NCBI GenBank assembly: GCA_937975235.1
Contig: CALJUZ010000026.1
Span: forward strand, 1-25,394
DNA: 25,394 nt
Source: CALJUZ01 sp003387805
Lineage (GTDB): Bacteria; Bacillota; Limnochordia; Limnochordales; ZCTH02-B6
Direction of reading: 5' to 3'
Part shown: in pieces, positions 7,081-14,438 of the stretch
Layout: the number at the start of each line of letters is the position of its first letter
Numbering within the stretch: the first letter of the stretch is position 1
Notes under the pieces: generated by a model
What the model was told of the DNA's origin: nothing
Database searches by the model: none
The model's input: only the letters and a program-made list of their open reading frames with translations
Position numbers and translations under genes: made by a program

Positions 7081-8076
7081 TTAACCCACCTTCTCCCGCA
7101 TCGACTTGTAGTCCGTGTGGATGAAGCACGCCGCTTCGTGGCCTTCCGCCAGCTTCAGAAGTTCCGGCTGCTCCACCGCGCAGATGTCCCGCGCGTACTT
7201 GCACCGGGGGTGGAACCGGCAGCCCTCGGGCATGTTGAACGGGCTGGGGACGACGCCCTCGATGGTCTGCAGCCGCTCGGTCTTCTGGCCCAGCTTCGGT
7301 AGGGAGCCCAGCAGCCCTTCCGTATACGGGTGCTTCGGGCTGCGGAACAAAGACCGCACGTCCGTGCGCTCCACGATCTGCCCCGCGTACATGACGATGA
7401 CTTCTTCCACCATCTCCGCGATGACGCCCAAATCGTGCGTAATCAAGATGATGGCCGTGCCCAGCTCCTCGCGCAGCTTCCGCATCAGGTCCAGAATCTG
7501 GGCCTGAATGGTCACGTCCAGCGCCGTGGTGGGCTCGTCGGCGATGAGCAGCTTCGGGTTGCACGACAGCGCCATGGCGATCATGACCCGCTGCCGCATG
7601 CCGCCCGACAGCTGGTGCGGGTACTCGTCCACGCGACGCTGCGGCTCCGGAATGCCCACCAGCTTCAGCATTTCGATGGCCTTCTCCCGGGCGGCTTTCT
7701 TGTCCAGTCTCTGGTGGAGCATGATGGCTTCCATGATCTGGTCGCCGACAGTGAAGACCGGGTTCAGAGACGTCATGGGCTCCTGGAAAATCATAGAAAT
7801 ATCATTGCCGCGAATTTTGCGCATCTCCGCCTCGGACTTCTTGAGCAAGTCTTCGCCTTCGAACAAAATTTCGCCGGCGACGATCTTCCCGGGCGGGGAC
7901 GGGATGAGCCGCATGATGGACAGAGACGTCACGCTCTTGCCGGAGCCGGACTCGCCGACGATGCCCAGCGCGCCGCCTCGCTCCAGGTCGAAGCTGATGC
8001 CGTCCACGGCGGGCACGAGGCCGTCCTCGGATTGAAAGTACGTTTTCAGTCCTCGCACGGACAACAGAGGGGCCAA
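7081..8076 (-). CDS. oppD: Oligopeptide/dipeptide ABC transporter ATP-binding protein, OppD/DppD type
   Basis: A 331-residue ATPase and partner of the gene immediately downstream. It has Walker A GESGSGKSV, signature LSGGMRQRVMIAMAL, Walker B LLIADEPTTALDV and ITHDLGVIAEM. The C-terminal oligo_HPY segment carries PFNMPEGCRFHPRCKYARDI and further cysteines. The start is TTG, with a perfect AAGGAGG 8 nt upstream. Opp/Dpp operons normally include a binding protein and two permeases; none is present here. The pair may serve permeases encoded elsewhere, or be a remnant or regrouped unit. OppD and DppD cannot be separated by eye. Confidence 0.93.
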   Translation of the reverse strand: MAPLLSVRGLKTYFQSEDGLVPAVDGISFDLERGGALGIVGESGSGKSVTSLSIMRLIPSPPGKIVAGEILFEGEDLLKKSEAEMRKIRGNDISMIFQEPMTSLNPVFTVGDQIMEAIMLHQRLDKKAAREKAIEMLKLVGIPEPQRRVDEYPHQLSGGMRQRVMIAMALSCNPKLLIADEPTTALDVTIQAQILDLMRKLREELGTAIILITHDLGVIAEMVEEVIVMYAGQIVERTDVRSLFRSPKHPYTEGLLGSLPKLGQKTERLQTIEGVVPSPFNMPEGCRFHPRCKYARDICAVEQPELLKLAEGHEAACFIHTDYKSMREKVG

Positions 8077-8190
8077 CGGCGGTTCCTCCTTCAGCCGATT
8101 CGTTGCGACGACGCAGGAACAGTCACGCTTCGTGCGACGAATCTCTCAAATATCCACGTTAATTCGTTTTCTGTCGGCGAAATCCTGCCC
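8077..8190 (-). promoter_or_regulatory. Leader and probable promoter region of the oppDF pair
   Basis: This 114-bp gap separates the nicotinate phosphoribosyltransferase stop from the TTG start of the OppD-like gene. It is locally A+T-rich (AATTAACG, GATATTTGAGA on the minus strand), unlike its surroundings, which suggests a promoter. I cannot fix convincing -35/-10 boxes. A small TTCGT-GCG-ACGAA hairpin is also present. Confidence 0.35.
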
Positions 8191-9228
8191 TCAAAGCACC
8201 CTCTCCAGCCGTTCCGCCGGCGTGCGCCCCGGGATGCGCCCCCGCTTGGCTACGGGACGCCCTTCGACTTCCTTGATGTCCATGGTCATGTCGATGGGCG
8301 CGGCCCGGGAGATGTAGCTGCCCACGCCGAACATGTCGGCCCCGGCCGCGGACAGCTCGGGAATGCGCTCGGGCGTGATGCCCCCGGACACCATGATCTT
8401 GACGTGCCCGTAGCCCGCCAGATCCAGCCGGGCCCGTACTTCCGCCACCAAAGCCGGGGTGACGCCGCCCCGCTCGCCCGGCGTGTCCAGCCGCACGGCC
8501 TCCAGCTTGTCCCCCAGGGCCGCGGCCACCCGCAGGCTCTCCTCGGCTTCGTCCTTGAACGTGTCCACCAGCACCGTGCGGGGGGACTCGGGCGGCATCG
8601 CGGCGTCGTACGCCCGGGCCACCTCCACCGAGTCGCCCACGATGAGAAACAGCGCGTGAGGCATGGTCCCGACGGGCTCGCGGCCCAGGAGCTTCGCGCC
8701 CAGGATGGACGCCGCGCCGTCGGCCCCGCCGATCATGGCCGCCCGTTCCATGACCGAGGCCACCGCCGGATGCACGTGCCGCGCGCCGAAGCAGACCACG
8801 GGCTTGTCCCCCGCCGCGTCCTTGACCTCCCGCGCCGCGGTGGCCCATCCGGTGGCGCTGGCCAGCATGCCCAGGAGCGCCGTCTCGTACAGCCCGAAGC
8901 GCCCGTAGGGGCCCTCGATGCGCATGACCACTTCCTTGGGCCCGAACTCGGCCCCCTCGGGCAACGCCCACACCTCGACGCCTTTGCCCTCCAGCAGCTG
9001 CCGCACTTCCTCCACGCCGGCCAAAACGCCGCCCCGGCGCGGAAAAATCTCGGCGGTGACCCGCTTCTCCTCCAGGCCCAAATGGCGCAGCACTTGCAGC
9101 GTCTTCACGAAGTAGATGTCGGCCGTAGCGCCTGCGGCGATTTCTTCATGGGTAGCCGAGTGAAACCGCTGGGTCTGGTCCACCCGGAACGCCGCCACGT
9201 CGGCCAGCGAACGCAATTCCATGCCCAC
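8191..9228 (-). CDS. pncB: Nicotinate phosphoribosyltransferase, short archaeal-like form
   Basis: A cytoplasmic NAD-salvage enzyme of about 345 residues that makes nicotinate mononucleotide from nicotinate and PRPP, using ATP. Segments in order include HEEIAAGATADIYF, ALPEGAEFG, EGPYGRFGLYETALLG, FGARHVHPAVA, GGADGAASILGAKL, GTMPHALFLIVGD, VDTFKDEAEES, VRLDTPGERGG and IMVSGGITPERI. Together they match the compact Thermoplasma-type NAPRTase rather than the ~490-residue Bacillus PncB. The open frame runs far upstream through the transglycosylase region; I use the GTG with GGAGG 7 nt upstream, and an ATG two codons later is possible. It is the last gene of the polA run, 65 bp after the transglycosylase. 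Confidence 0.88.
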   Translation of the reverse strand: MGMELRSLADVAAFRVDQTQRFHSATHEEIAAGATADIYFVKTLQVLRHLGLEEKRVTAEIFPRRGGVLAGVEEVRQLLEGKGVEVWALPEGAEFGPKEVVMRIEGPYGRFGLYETALLGMLASATGWATAAREVKDAAGDKPVVCFGARHVHPAVASVMERAAMIGGADGAASILGAKLLGREPVGTMPHALFLIVGDSVEVARAYDAAMPPESPRTVLVDTFKDEAEESLRVAAALGDKLEAVRLDTPGERGGVTPALVAEVRARLDLAGYGHVKIMVSGGITPERIPELSAAGADMFGVGSYISRAAPIDMTMDIKEVEGRPVAKRGRIPGRTPAERLERVL

Positions 9229-9293
9229 ACCGGGCCCTCCCTTGCCCCGGCGGCAGGCCCGCCGCTGGGCGGCCGCTTCCGCCGCCTTGCCGT

Positions 9294-9899
9294 TTAGTTC
9301 GATTCGGCCGGATTCGAAACCTGCTCCCGGCCGTGGTCGTACAGCCAGATGTACGTATCCATCGTGTCCAGCACCCGTCGCACGTATCGGCGGGTTTCGC
9401 CGAAGGGGATGTCCGCCAGCGTCTCCTCCCGGCCGTCCCAGCGCTGCTCCGCCAGCCACTGTTGGACCCGGGTCTGGCCGGCGTTGTACGCCGCCAGGGC
9501 CACCACCAGGTTGCCGTCGAAGGTGTTGGCCAGGTGGCGCAAATACCATGTGCCGATGGTCAGGTTCCGCTCGGGATCGTAGAGCATGTCGGGATGAAAT
9601 TCGGGCCAGCTCAGCTGCCGGGCCACCCACGCGCCCGTCTCGGGCATGACCTGCATGAGCCCCAGGGCGCCTTTGGGAGAGCGGGCCCGTTCGTTGAAGC
9701 CGCTTTCGACCTTGACCACCGCAGCGACCAAGAGCGGATCCAGCCCGTAGGCCGCCGCGGCCGCGGCGATCTCCTCCGTGTAGTCGATGGCAAACAGAAG
9801 CCGCAAGGCCGGTTTGAAGAGCGCGGCGGCCAGCAGCACCAGCGCCAGCGCCAACCATAGAACTTTGCTCGCGTGGCTGTTGTCGGTCAATACAGCCAT
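9294..9899 (-). CDS. Membrane-anchored lytic transglycosylase (SLT domain)
   Basis: A protein of about 200 residues that cleaves peptidoglycan glycan strands to 1,6-anhydromuramyl ends. A single N-terminal membrane segment (about residues 13-29, VLWLALALVLLAAALF) acts as an anchor, followed by a Slt70-like domain. The catalytic glutamate is E65 in VVKVESGFN, then RSPKGALGLMQVMPETG and the AAYNAGQTRVQQWL motif. The boundary is uncertain: the ATG at 9899 directly abuts GGGAGG, and a TTG three codons later (9890) has better spacing; the frame is open to an ATG at 9947. It is the fourth gene of the polA run, a position shared with small cell-wall genes in Bacillota. The family is certain. Confidence 0.9.
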   Translation of the reverse strand: MAVLTDNSHASKVLWLALALVLLAAALFKPALRLLFAIDYTEEIAAAAAAYGLDPLLVAAVVKVESGFNERARSPKGALGLMQVMPETGAWVARQLSWPEFHPDMLYDPERNLTIGTWYLRHLANTFDGNLVVALAAYNAGQTRVQQWLAEQRWDGREETLADIPFGETRRYVRRVLDTMDTYIWLYDHGREQVSNPAESN

Positions 9900-9969
9900 C
9901 CTCCCGGCCGTCCCGGCCCATTCGTATGCCGCGTTCCGCCGCGCCATGCCCGGCGCCGGCCGGCCCCGG

Positions 9970-10599
9970 TCAGTCCCGGCCGGCCCGCGCCAGCTCTTCC
10001 CACACCCGCCGGACCTGGGCCCGGGTCCGCTCCAGGTCGCCGTCGTTGTCGATGACGAAGTCGGCGCGCATGACCTTCTCCTCGATGGGCATTTGCGCGG
10101 CCATGCGGGCCTCGGCCTGCTCCCGGCCGAGACCGTCTCGGGCCATGAGCCGCTCCAGCTGCAGCTCCGGGTCGGCGTACACCACGATGACCACGTCCAC
10201 CAGCGAGAGGCTGGCCTCGCTTTCGAACAGCAGCGGGATTTCGGCGATGACGGGCGTCCCGCCCGCCGCCAGGTCCTCAATGCGGCGAGCCATCACCTCG
10301 CGAATGCGAGGATGGGTGATGCGCTCCAGCCGGCGCCGCCGGGCCTCGTCCGCGAAGACGATGGCGCCCAGCCGCCGGCGGTTCAGCGTGCCGTCAGGGT
10401 TCAGCACCTCGTCGCCGAAGGCGCCGCGAATCTCCTCCCACGCCGGCTGCCCGGGCTCGACGATTTCGCGGGCGATTTCGTCCGCGCTGACCACGGCCGC
10501 GCCCAGCTCCGCGAACATGCGGGCCACGGTGGACTTGCCGCTGGCGATGCCGCCCGTCAGGCCCGCCACGATGCCGCGGCGGGCCGCCGGCCGGCTCAC
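9970..10599 (-). CDS. coaE: Dephospho-CoA kinase
   Basis: A 209-residue cytoplasmic enzyme for the last step of coenzyme A synthesis: ATP-dependent phosphorylation of the ribose 3'-OH of dephospho-CoA. It has the P-loop GLTGGIASGKST near residues 13-24, the substrate-binding SADEIAREIVEPG, then ERITHPRIREVM and VIAEIPLLFE, all standard for CoaE. The GTG start overlaps the mutM stop (GTGA), so translation is probably coupled; no separate ribosome site is seen. A second GTG three codons earlier is possible. polA-mutM-coaE order is common in Bacillota and supports the assignment. Confidence 0.94.
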   Translation of the reverse strand: MSRPAARRGIVAGLTGGIASGKSTVARMFAELGAAVVSADEIAREIVEPGQPAWEEIRGAFGDEVLNPDGTLNRRRLGAIVFADEARRRRLERITHPRIREVMARRIEDLAAGGTPVIAEIPLLFESEASLSLVDVVIVVYADPELQLERLMARDGLGREQAEARMAAQMPIEEKVMRADFVIDNDGDLERTRAQVRRVWEELARAGRD

Positions 10600-11474
10600 G
10601 TCTGACACGTCAGGCAAACGTGGGTCCCCCTTCCCGCCACCCGCAGGCGCGCAATCGCGGCGCCGCAGCGCGGGCACGGCCGGCCCGCCCGCCCGTAGAC
10701 CTGCAAGTAGGCCTGGAAGCCGCCGGGCTGGCCCCGGCCGTTGACGTAGTCGCGGAACGTGGTGCCACCCTCGGCCAAGGCGCGCGCCAGCACGGTCCGA
10801 ATCGCCTCGTGGAGCCGCTCCACCTCCGCCCGGGCCAGCCCGCCCGCGGGCCGCTGGGGATGAATGCCCGCGGCGAACAGCGCCTCGTCGGCGTAAATGT
10901 TGCCCAGGCCCGCCACCCGGCGCTGATCCAAGAGCACGGCCTTGACGGGCGCCCGGCGGCCGGCCAGCGCCGCGGCCAGCACCTCGGGCGTGAACTCGTC
11001 CGCCAGAGGCTCGGGGCCCAGCGCGGCCAGACCCGCCGGGCCGCCTTCCTGGCCGTCCTCCACCAGGTGGATGGTGCCGAAGGTCCGCACGTCGGCGAAG
11101 CGCAGTTCCTGACCGTCGTCCAGGGAGAACGCGACCCGCGTGTAAGGCGTTTCGGGCTCTCCGGCGGGCTCCACCGTCAGGCGGCCCGTCATGCGCAGAT
11201 GGACGATCAGCCGCGCGCCGGCCTCCTCGGCACCCGCGCGTGCCCCCGGGCCGGACCCGGACGCGCCGCCGGCCCGGAAGAGCGGGAGCAGCAAATACTT
11301 GCCCCGCCGCCCGGGCGGGCCGAAAACCCGCCCCGCCGTCCGCCGCGCCAGCTCCTCCGGTGAGGCGTTTTGCAGCACCCGCGCCAGCCGCACCCGCACG
11401 CCGGCGATGCGCCGGCCCGGCAGCACCGCCGCCAGCTGCCGCCGCACCGTCTCCACCTCGGGAAGCTCAGGCAT
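10596..11474 (-). CDS. mutM: Formamidopyrimidine-DNA glycosylase (MutM/Fpg)
   Basis: A 292-residue base-excision repair enzyme that removes 8-oxoguanine and formamidopyrimidines and nicks the abasic site. The start is fixed by MPELPEVETV: after Met removal Pro is the nucleophile and Glu3 is catalytic. K59 (RRGKY), a helix-two-turn-helix with DQRRVAGLGNIYADEALF, and a C-terminal zinc finger CPRC...CLTC complete the family pattern. A Gly/Ala-rich insertion of about 20 residues (67-88, after KYLLLPLF) enlarges a loop that is short in most homologues. The start overlaps the polA stop by 8 bp; the stop overlaps coaE. Confidence 0.96.
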   Translation of the reverse strand: MPELPEVETVRRQLAAVLPGRRIAGVRVRLARVLQNASPEELARRTAGRVFGPPGRRGKYLLLPLFRAGGASGSGPGARAGAEEAGARLIVHLRMTGRLTVEPAGEPETPYTRVAFSLDDGQELRFADVRTFGTIHLVEDGQEGGPAGLAALGPEPLADEFTPEVLAAALAGRRAPVKAVLLDQRRVAGLGNIYADEALFAAGIHPQRPAGGLARAEVERLHEAIRTVLARALAEGGTTFRDYVNGRGQPGGFQAYLQVYGRAGRPCPRCGAAIARLRVAGRGTHVCLTCQT

Positions 11475-14235
11475 GGCCGGGCACACGCTCCGTTTCCAGC
11501 CAGTTGGGCCCTTGCTCGATGTCCACCACCAGCGGCACCGCCAGCTCCACCACGTTGGCCATGCAGTCGCGGATGAGGGCCGCGGCCCGCGGCACTTCCT
11601 CCCGGGGCAGCTCCAGCACCAGCTCGTCGTGGACCTGCAGCAGCAGGCGGGCCTGAAGCCCCTCCTCTTTCAGGCGCCGATGAGCCGCCACCATGGCCAG
11701 CTTGATGATGTCCGCCGCGCTGCCCTGAATGGGCGTGTTCATCGCGGTGCGCTCCGCGAAGCTGCGCCGGGCGAAGTTGCGGCTCTTCAGATCCGGCAGG
11801 TAGCGCCGCCGGTTGAACAGCGTGGTCACGTACCCCTGCTCGCGGCCCACGGCCTTGATCTTCTCGATGTACTGTTTGACGCCGGGGTAGCGGGCGAAGT
11901 AGGCGTCGATGTAGCGCTGCGCGTCCTCCTGGCTGAGGCCCGTGCCTTTGGCCAGGCCGAAGCTGCTGATCCCGTACACGATGCCGAAGTTGATGGCTTT
12001 GGCCGCTTCCCGCCGCTCGGGCGTCACCTCGGCCGGGTCCAGCCCGAACACTTCCGCGGCCGTGCGGGTGTGAATGTCCTCGCCCTGGCGGAACGCCTCA
12101 ATCAAGGTCTCGTCGCCGGAAATGTGGGCCAAAACCCGCAGCTCGATCTGCGAGTAGTCGGCCTTCAGCAGCACCCAGCCGGGCTCCGACGGGATGAACG
12201 CCTTGCGGATGCGGCGGCCCTGCTCGGTGCGCACGGGAATGTTCTGCAGGTTCGGATTGGTGCTGCTGAGCCGGCCCGTGGCCGCCACCGTCTGGTTGAA
12301 GTGGGTGTGCACCCGCCCCGTTTCCGGGTGCACCAGGGCCGGCAGCGCGTCGATGTACGTGCTCTTCAGCTTGGTCAGCTGGCGGTACTCCAGGAGCTTT
12401 CGGGGCAGTTCGTGCTGCTCGGCCAGGGTCTCCAGCACTTCCTGATCCGTGGAAGGCCCGGTTTTCGTGCGTTTGACCACCGGCAGGCCCAGCTTGTCGA
12501 ACAAAATCGCGCTGAGCTGCTTGGGCGAGTTGATGTTGAACTCCTGGCCCGCCAGCTCGTAAATGGACGCGGCCAGCTCCTGAATCTGCCCGTCCAGCTC
12601 GCCGGACAGCCGCGCCAGGTAGTCCACGTCGATGCGGACGCCCTGCATTTCCATATCCAGCAAGACGTCCACCAGCGGCAGCTCGATGCCCTCGTACAGC
12701 TCCCAAAGGCCGTCGGCCCGCAGGCGCCGCTCCAGCGCCGGAGCCAGCTCCCGGATGACGTCGGCCTCCTCGGCCAGCCCCGCGGCCGCGGCCTCGGGCG
12801 GCAGCGCCGCCGCGTCGGCGGCTTTGCGGCCCGCGCCCGCGTCGCCGAGCCGCTGCTTCCACGTGGGCACGAACCGGTCCAGCCAGCGCATGGACGCGTC
12901 GGGCAGATCGTGGCTGCCTTCGGGGTTGACGAGATAGGACGCGAGCATCGTGTCCACGGTGACGCCCAAAAGCTCCGTGCCGGCCCGGCGCAGCAGCGTC
13001 CTGAGCCGCTTGGCGTCGTGGCACCACTTCGGTTGGGCCCCGTCCTCCAGCAGCGGCGTGAGGGCGGCCCGCACCTGGTCCCAAGGCAGCTGCGGGCCCG
13101 CGGCCGCGCCCTGGTGGCCCAGCGGCACGTAGAAGCGGCCGGACCCGGCGGCCAGCAAAACGCCGATAATGTCCGCCCGCATGGCGTCTTCGTCCGACGC
13201 CAGCGCGGCCACCACCAGCGGCTCCTCCGCCCGGGCCAGCAGGGCACACGCCCGCTCCAGCGCGCCCGCCTCCCGCACCACCTCGGCGCCGGCCGCGGCC
13301 GGTTCCGGAGGGCTCCCTGCCGCCGCCTTTCCGTCCGCGCCGCCGCTTTCTTCTGCGGCGCCCGCCTGCTTGCGGATGCGCTCCAGCAAGGTGCGGAACT
13401 CCAGCTGCGCCGCCAGTTCCGTCAGGGCTTCCATGTTCGGCGGCCGGCGGCGCAGCGCGTCTTCGTCAAACCGGGCCGGCGCGTCGGTCTTAATAATGGA
13501 AAGTTCTTTGCTGAGGCGGGCCTGGTCGGCGTACGCCCGCAAGTTTTCGCCCACCTGCCCTTTGATGGCGTGGGCGTTGGCCAGCACGTTCTCCAGCGTG
13601 CCGTACTCCTGCAGCAGCTTGACGGCCGTCTTGGGGCCGATTCGGGGCACGCCCGGAATGTTGTCCGACGCGTCGCCCATGAGGCCCTTGAGGTCCGTCA
13701 CCCGCTCCGGAGGCACGCCCAGCGCCGCGATGACGCCCTCCCGGTCCATGCGCTGCATGTCCCGGATGCCGCGCCGGGTGACCAGCACGTGCACCCGCTC
13801 GTCCACCAGCTGCAACAGGTCCCGGTCGCCGGTGACGATGAGCACGTCCAGACCCTTCTCCCGGGCCTGCCGGGCCAGCGTGCCGATCATATCGTCGGCT
13901 TCGTATCCTTGCCGGCCGAACACCGGGATGTTCATGGCCTCGAGAAACTGCTCGGCCCGGGCGATCTGGGGGCGCAGCTCCTCCGGCATGGACGGCCGCT
14001 GCGCCTTGTATTCGTCAAACATCTCGTCGCGAAAAGTCGGGCCCGAGCGGTCAAAGGCGACGGCCACGTACTCCGGACGCTCTTCGTCCAAAAGCGCCAG
14101 CAGCATGTTGGCAAAGCCCAGCACCGCGTTGGTCGGCTCCCCGCCCGAGGTGTGCAGCGGCGGCAGGGCGTAGAAGGCCCGGTGGATCAAGGTGTACGCA
14201 TCGATCAGGACGACTTTTTCCCGCCGGTGGGACAT
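11467..14235 (-). CDS. polA: DNA polymerase I
   Basis: A 922-residue family A polymerase for gap filling, primer removal and repair. The 5' nuclease domain covers about residues 1-290 (IDAYTLIHRAFYALP, YEADDMIGTLA, LKGLMGDASDNIPGVPRIGP), then an Ala/Gly/Pro-rich linker (290-318). A 3'-5' exonuclease-like domain (about 319-500) lacks the DTET aspartate/glutamate pair: the matching segment reads VVAALASDED, so proofreading is probably absent. The polymerase domain has motif A DYSQIELR (693), motif B around 741-756 (KAINFGIVYG) and motif C QVHDELVLE (867). The ATG has GGAGG 9 nt upstream. It is first in a run with mutM and coaE and has an extended -10 promoter upstream. Confidence 0.97.
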   Translation of the reverse strand: MSHRREKVVLIDAYTLIHRAFYALPPLHTSGGEPTNAVLGFANMLLALLDEERPEYVAVAFDRSGPTFRDEMFDEYKAQRPSMPEELRPQIARAEQFLEAMNIPVFGRQGYEADDMIGTLARQAREKGLDVLIVTGDRDLLQLVDERVHVLVTRRGIRDMQRMDREGVIAALGVPPERVTDLKGLMGDASDNIPGVPRIGPKTAVKLLQEYGTLENVLANAHAIKGQVGENLRAYADQARLSKELSIIKTDAPARFDEDALRRRPPNMEALTELAAQLEFRTLLERIRKQAGAAEESGGADGKAAAGSPPEPAAAGAEVVREAGALERACALLARAEEPLVVAALASDEDAMRADIIGVLLAAGSGRFYVPLGHQGAAAGPQLPWDQVRAALTPLLEDGAQPKWCHDAKRLRTLLRRAGTELLGVTVDTMLASYLVNPEGSHDLPDASMRWLDRFVPTWKQRLGDAGAGRKAADAAALPPEAAAAGLAEEADVIRELAPALERRLRADGLWELYEGIELPLVDVLLDMEMQGVRIDVDYLARLSGELDGQIQELAASIYELAGQEFNINSPKQLSAILFDKLGLPVVKRTKTGPSTDQEVLETLAEQHELPRKLLEYRQLTKLKSTYIDALPALVHPETGRVHTHFNQTVAATGRLSSTNPNLQNIPVRTEQGRRIRKAFIPSEPGWVLLKADYSQIELRVLAHISGDETLIEAFRQGEDIHTRTAAEVFGLDPAEVTPERREAAKAINFGIVYGISSFGLAKGTGLSQEDAQRYIDAYFARYPGVKQYIEKIKAVGREQGYVTTLFNRRRYLPDLKSRNFARRSFAERTAMNTPIQGSAADIIKLAMVAAHRRLKEEGLQARLLLQVHDELVLELPREEVPRAAALIRDCMANVVELAVPLVVDIEQGPNWLETERVPGHA

Positions 14236-14274
14236 GTCCGCTCGCCTCCAGCCTGCACGGTTCCCGCGCGAACT

Positions 14275-14290
14275 GCGTTCAGTATAGCAC
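14275..14290 (-). promoter_or_regulatory. Probable polA promoter, extended -10
   Basis: Read on the minus strand this is GTGCTATACTGAACGC: an extended -10 (TGC-TATACT) about 45 nt upstream of the polA ATG. No good -35 is seen at 16-18 nt. The same 16 bases occur exactly at 18629-18644, also upstream of a minus-strand gene. Confidence 0.6.
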
Positions 14291-14438
14291 GATGGCGGCG
14301 GGCCGATCCACAAAACGCCAGCGCGGGAGGATGCCGCCGGCGGTGCCGGGACTTGCATGAAGGGTGCGGGAAGGCGGCCACGAAAATAGCCATGAGCGAT
14401 ACGTGTGCCCTTCCTGAATCGCGGAAAGGATGACGACC

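Noticed and set aside
7330..9297. A 655-codon plus-strand open frame opposite oppD and pncB
   Set aside because: It is an antisense shadow; the minus-strand frames carry full ABC and NAPRTase motifs.
11191..14433. A 1080-codon open frame on the plus strand opposite polA and mutM
   Set aside because: It is the antisense shadow of GC-rich codons. It is rich in His, Arg, Gln and Pro with no domain, and polA on the other strand is beyond doubt.
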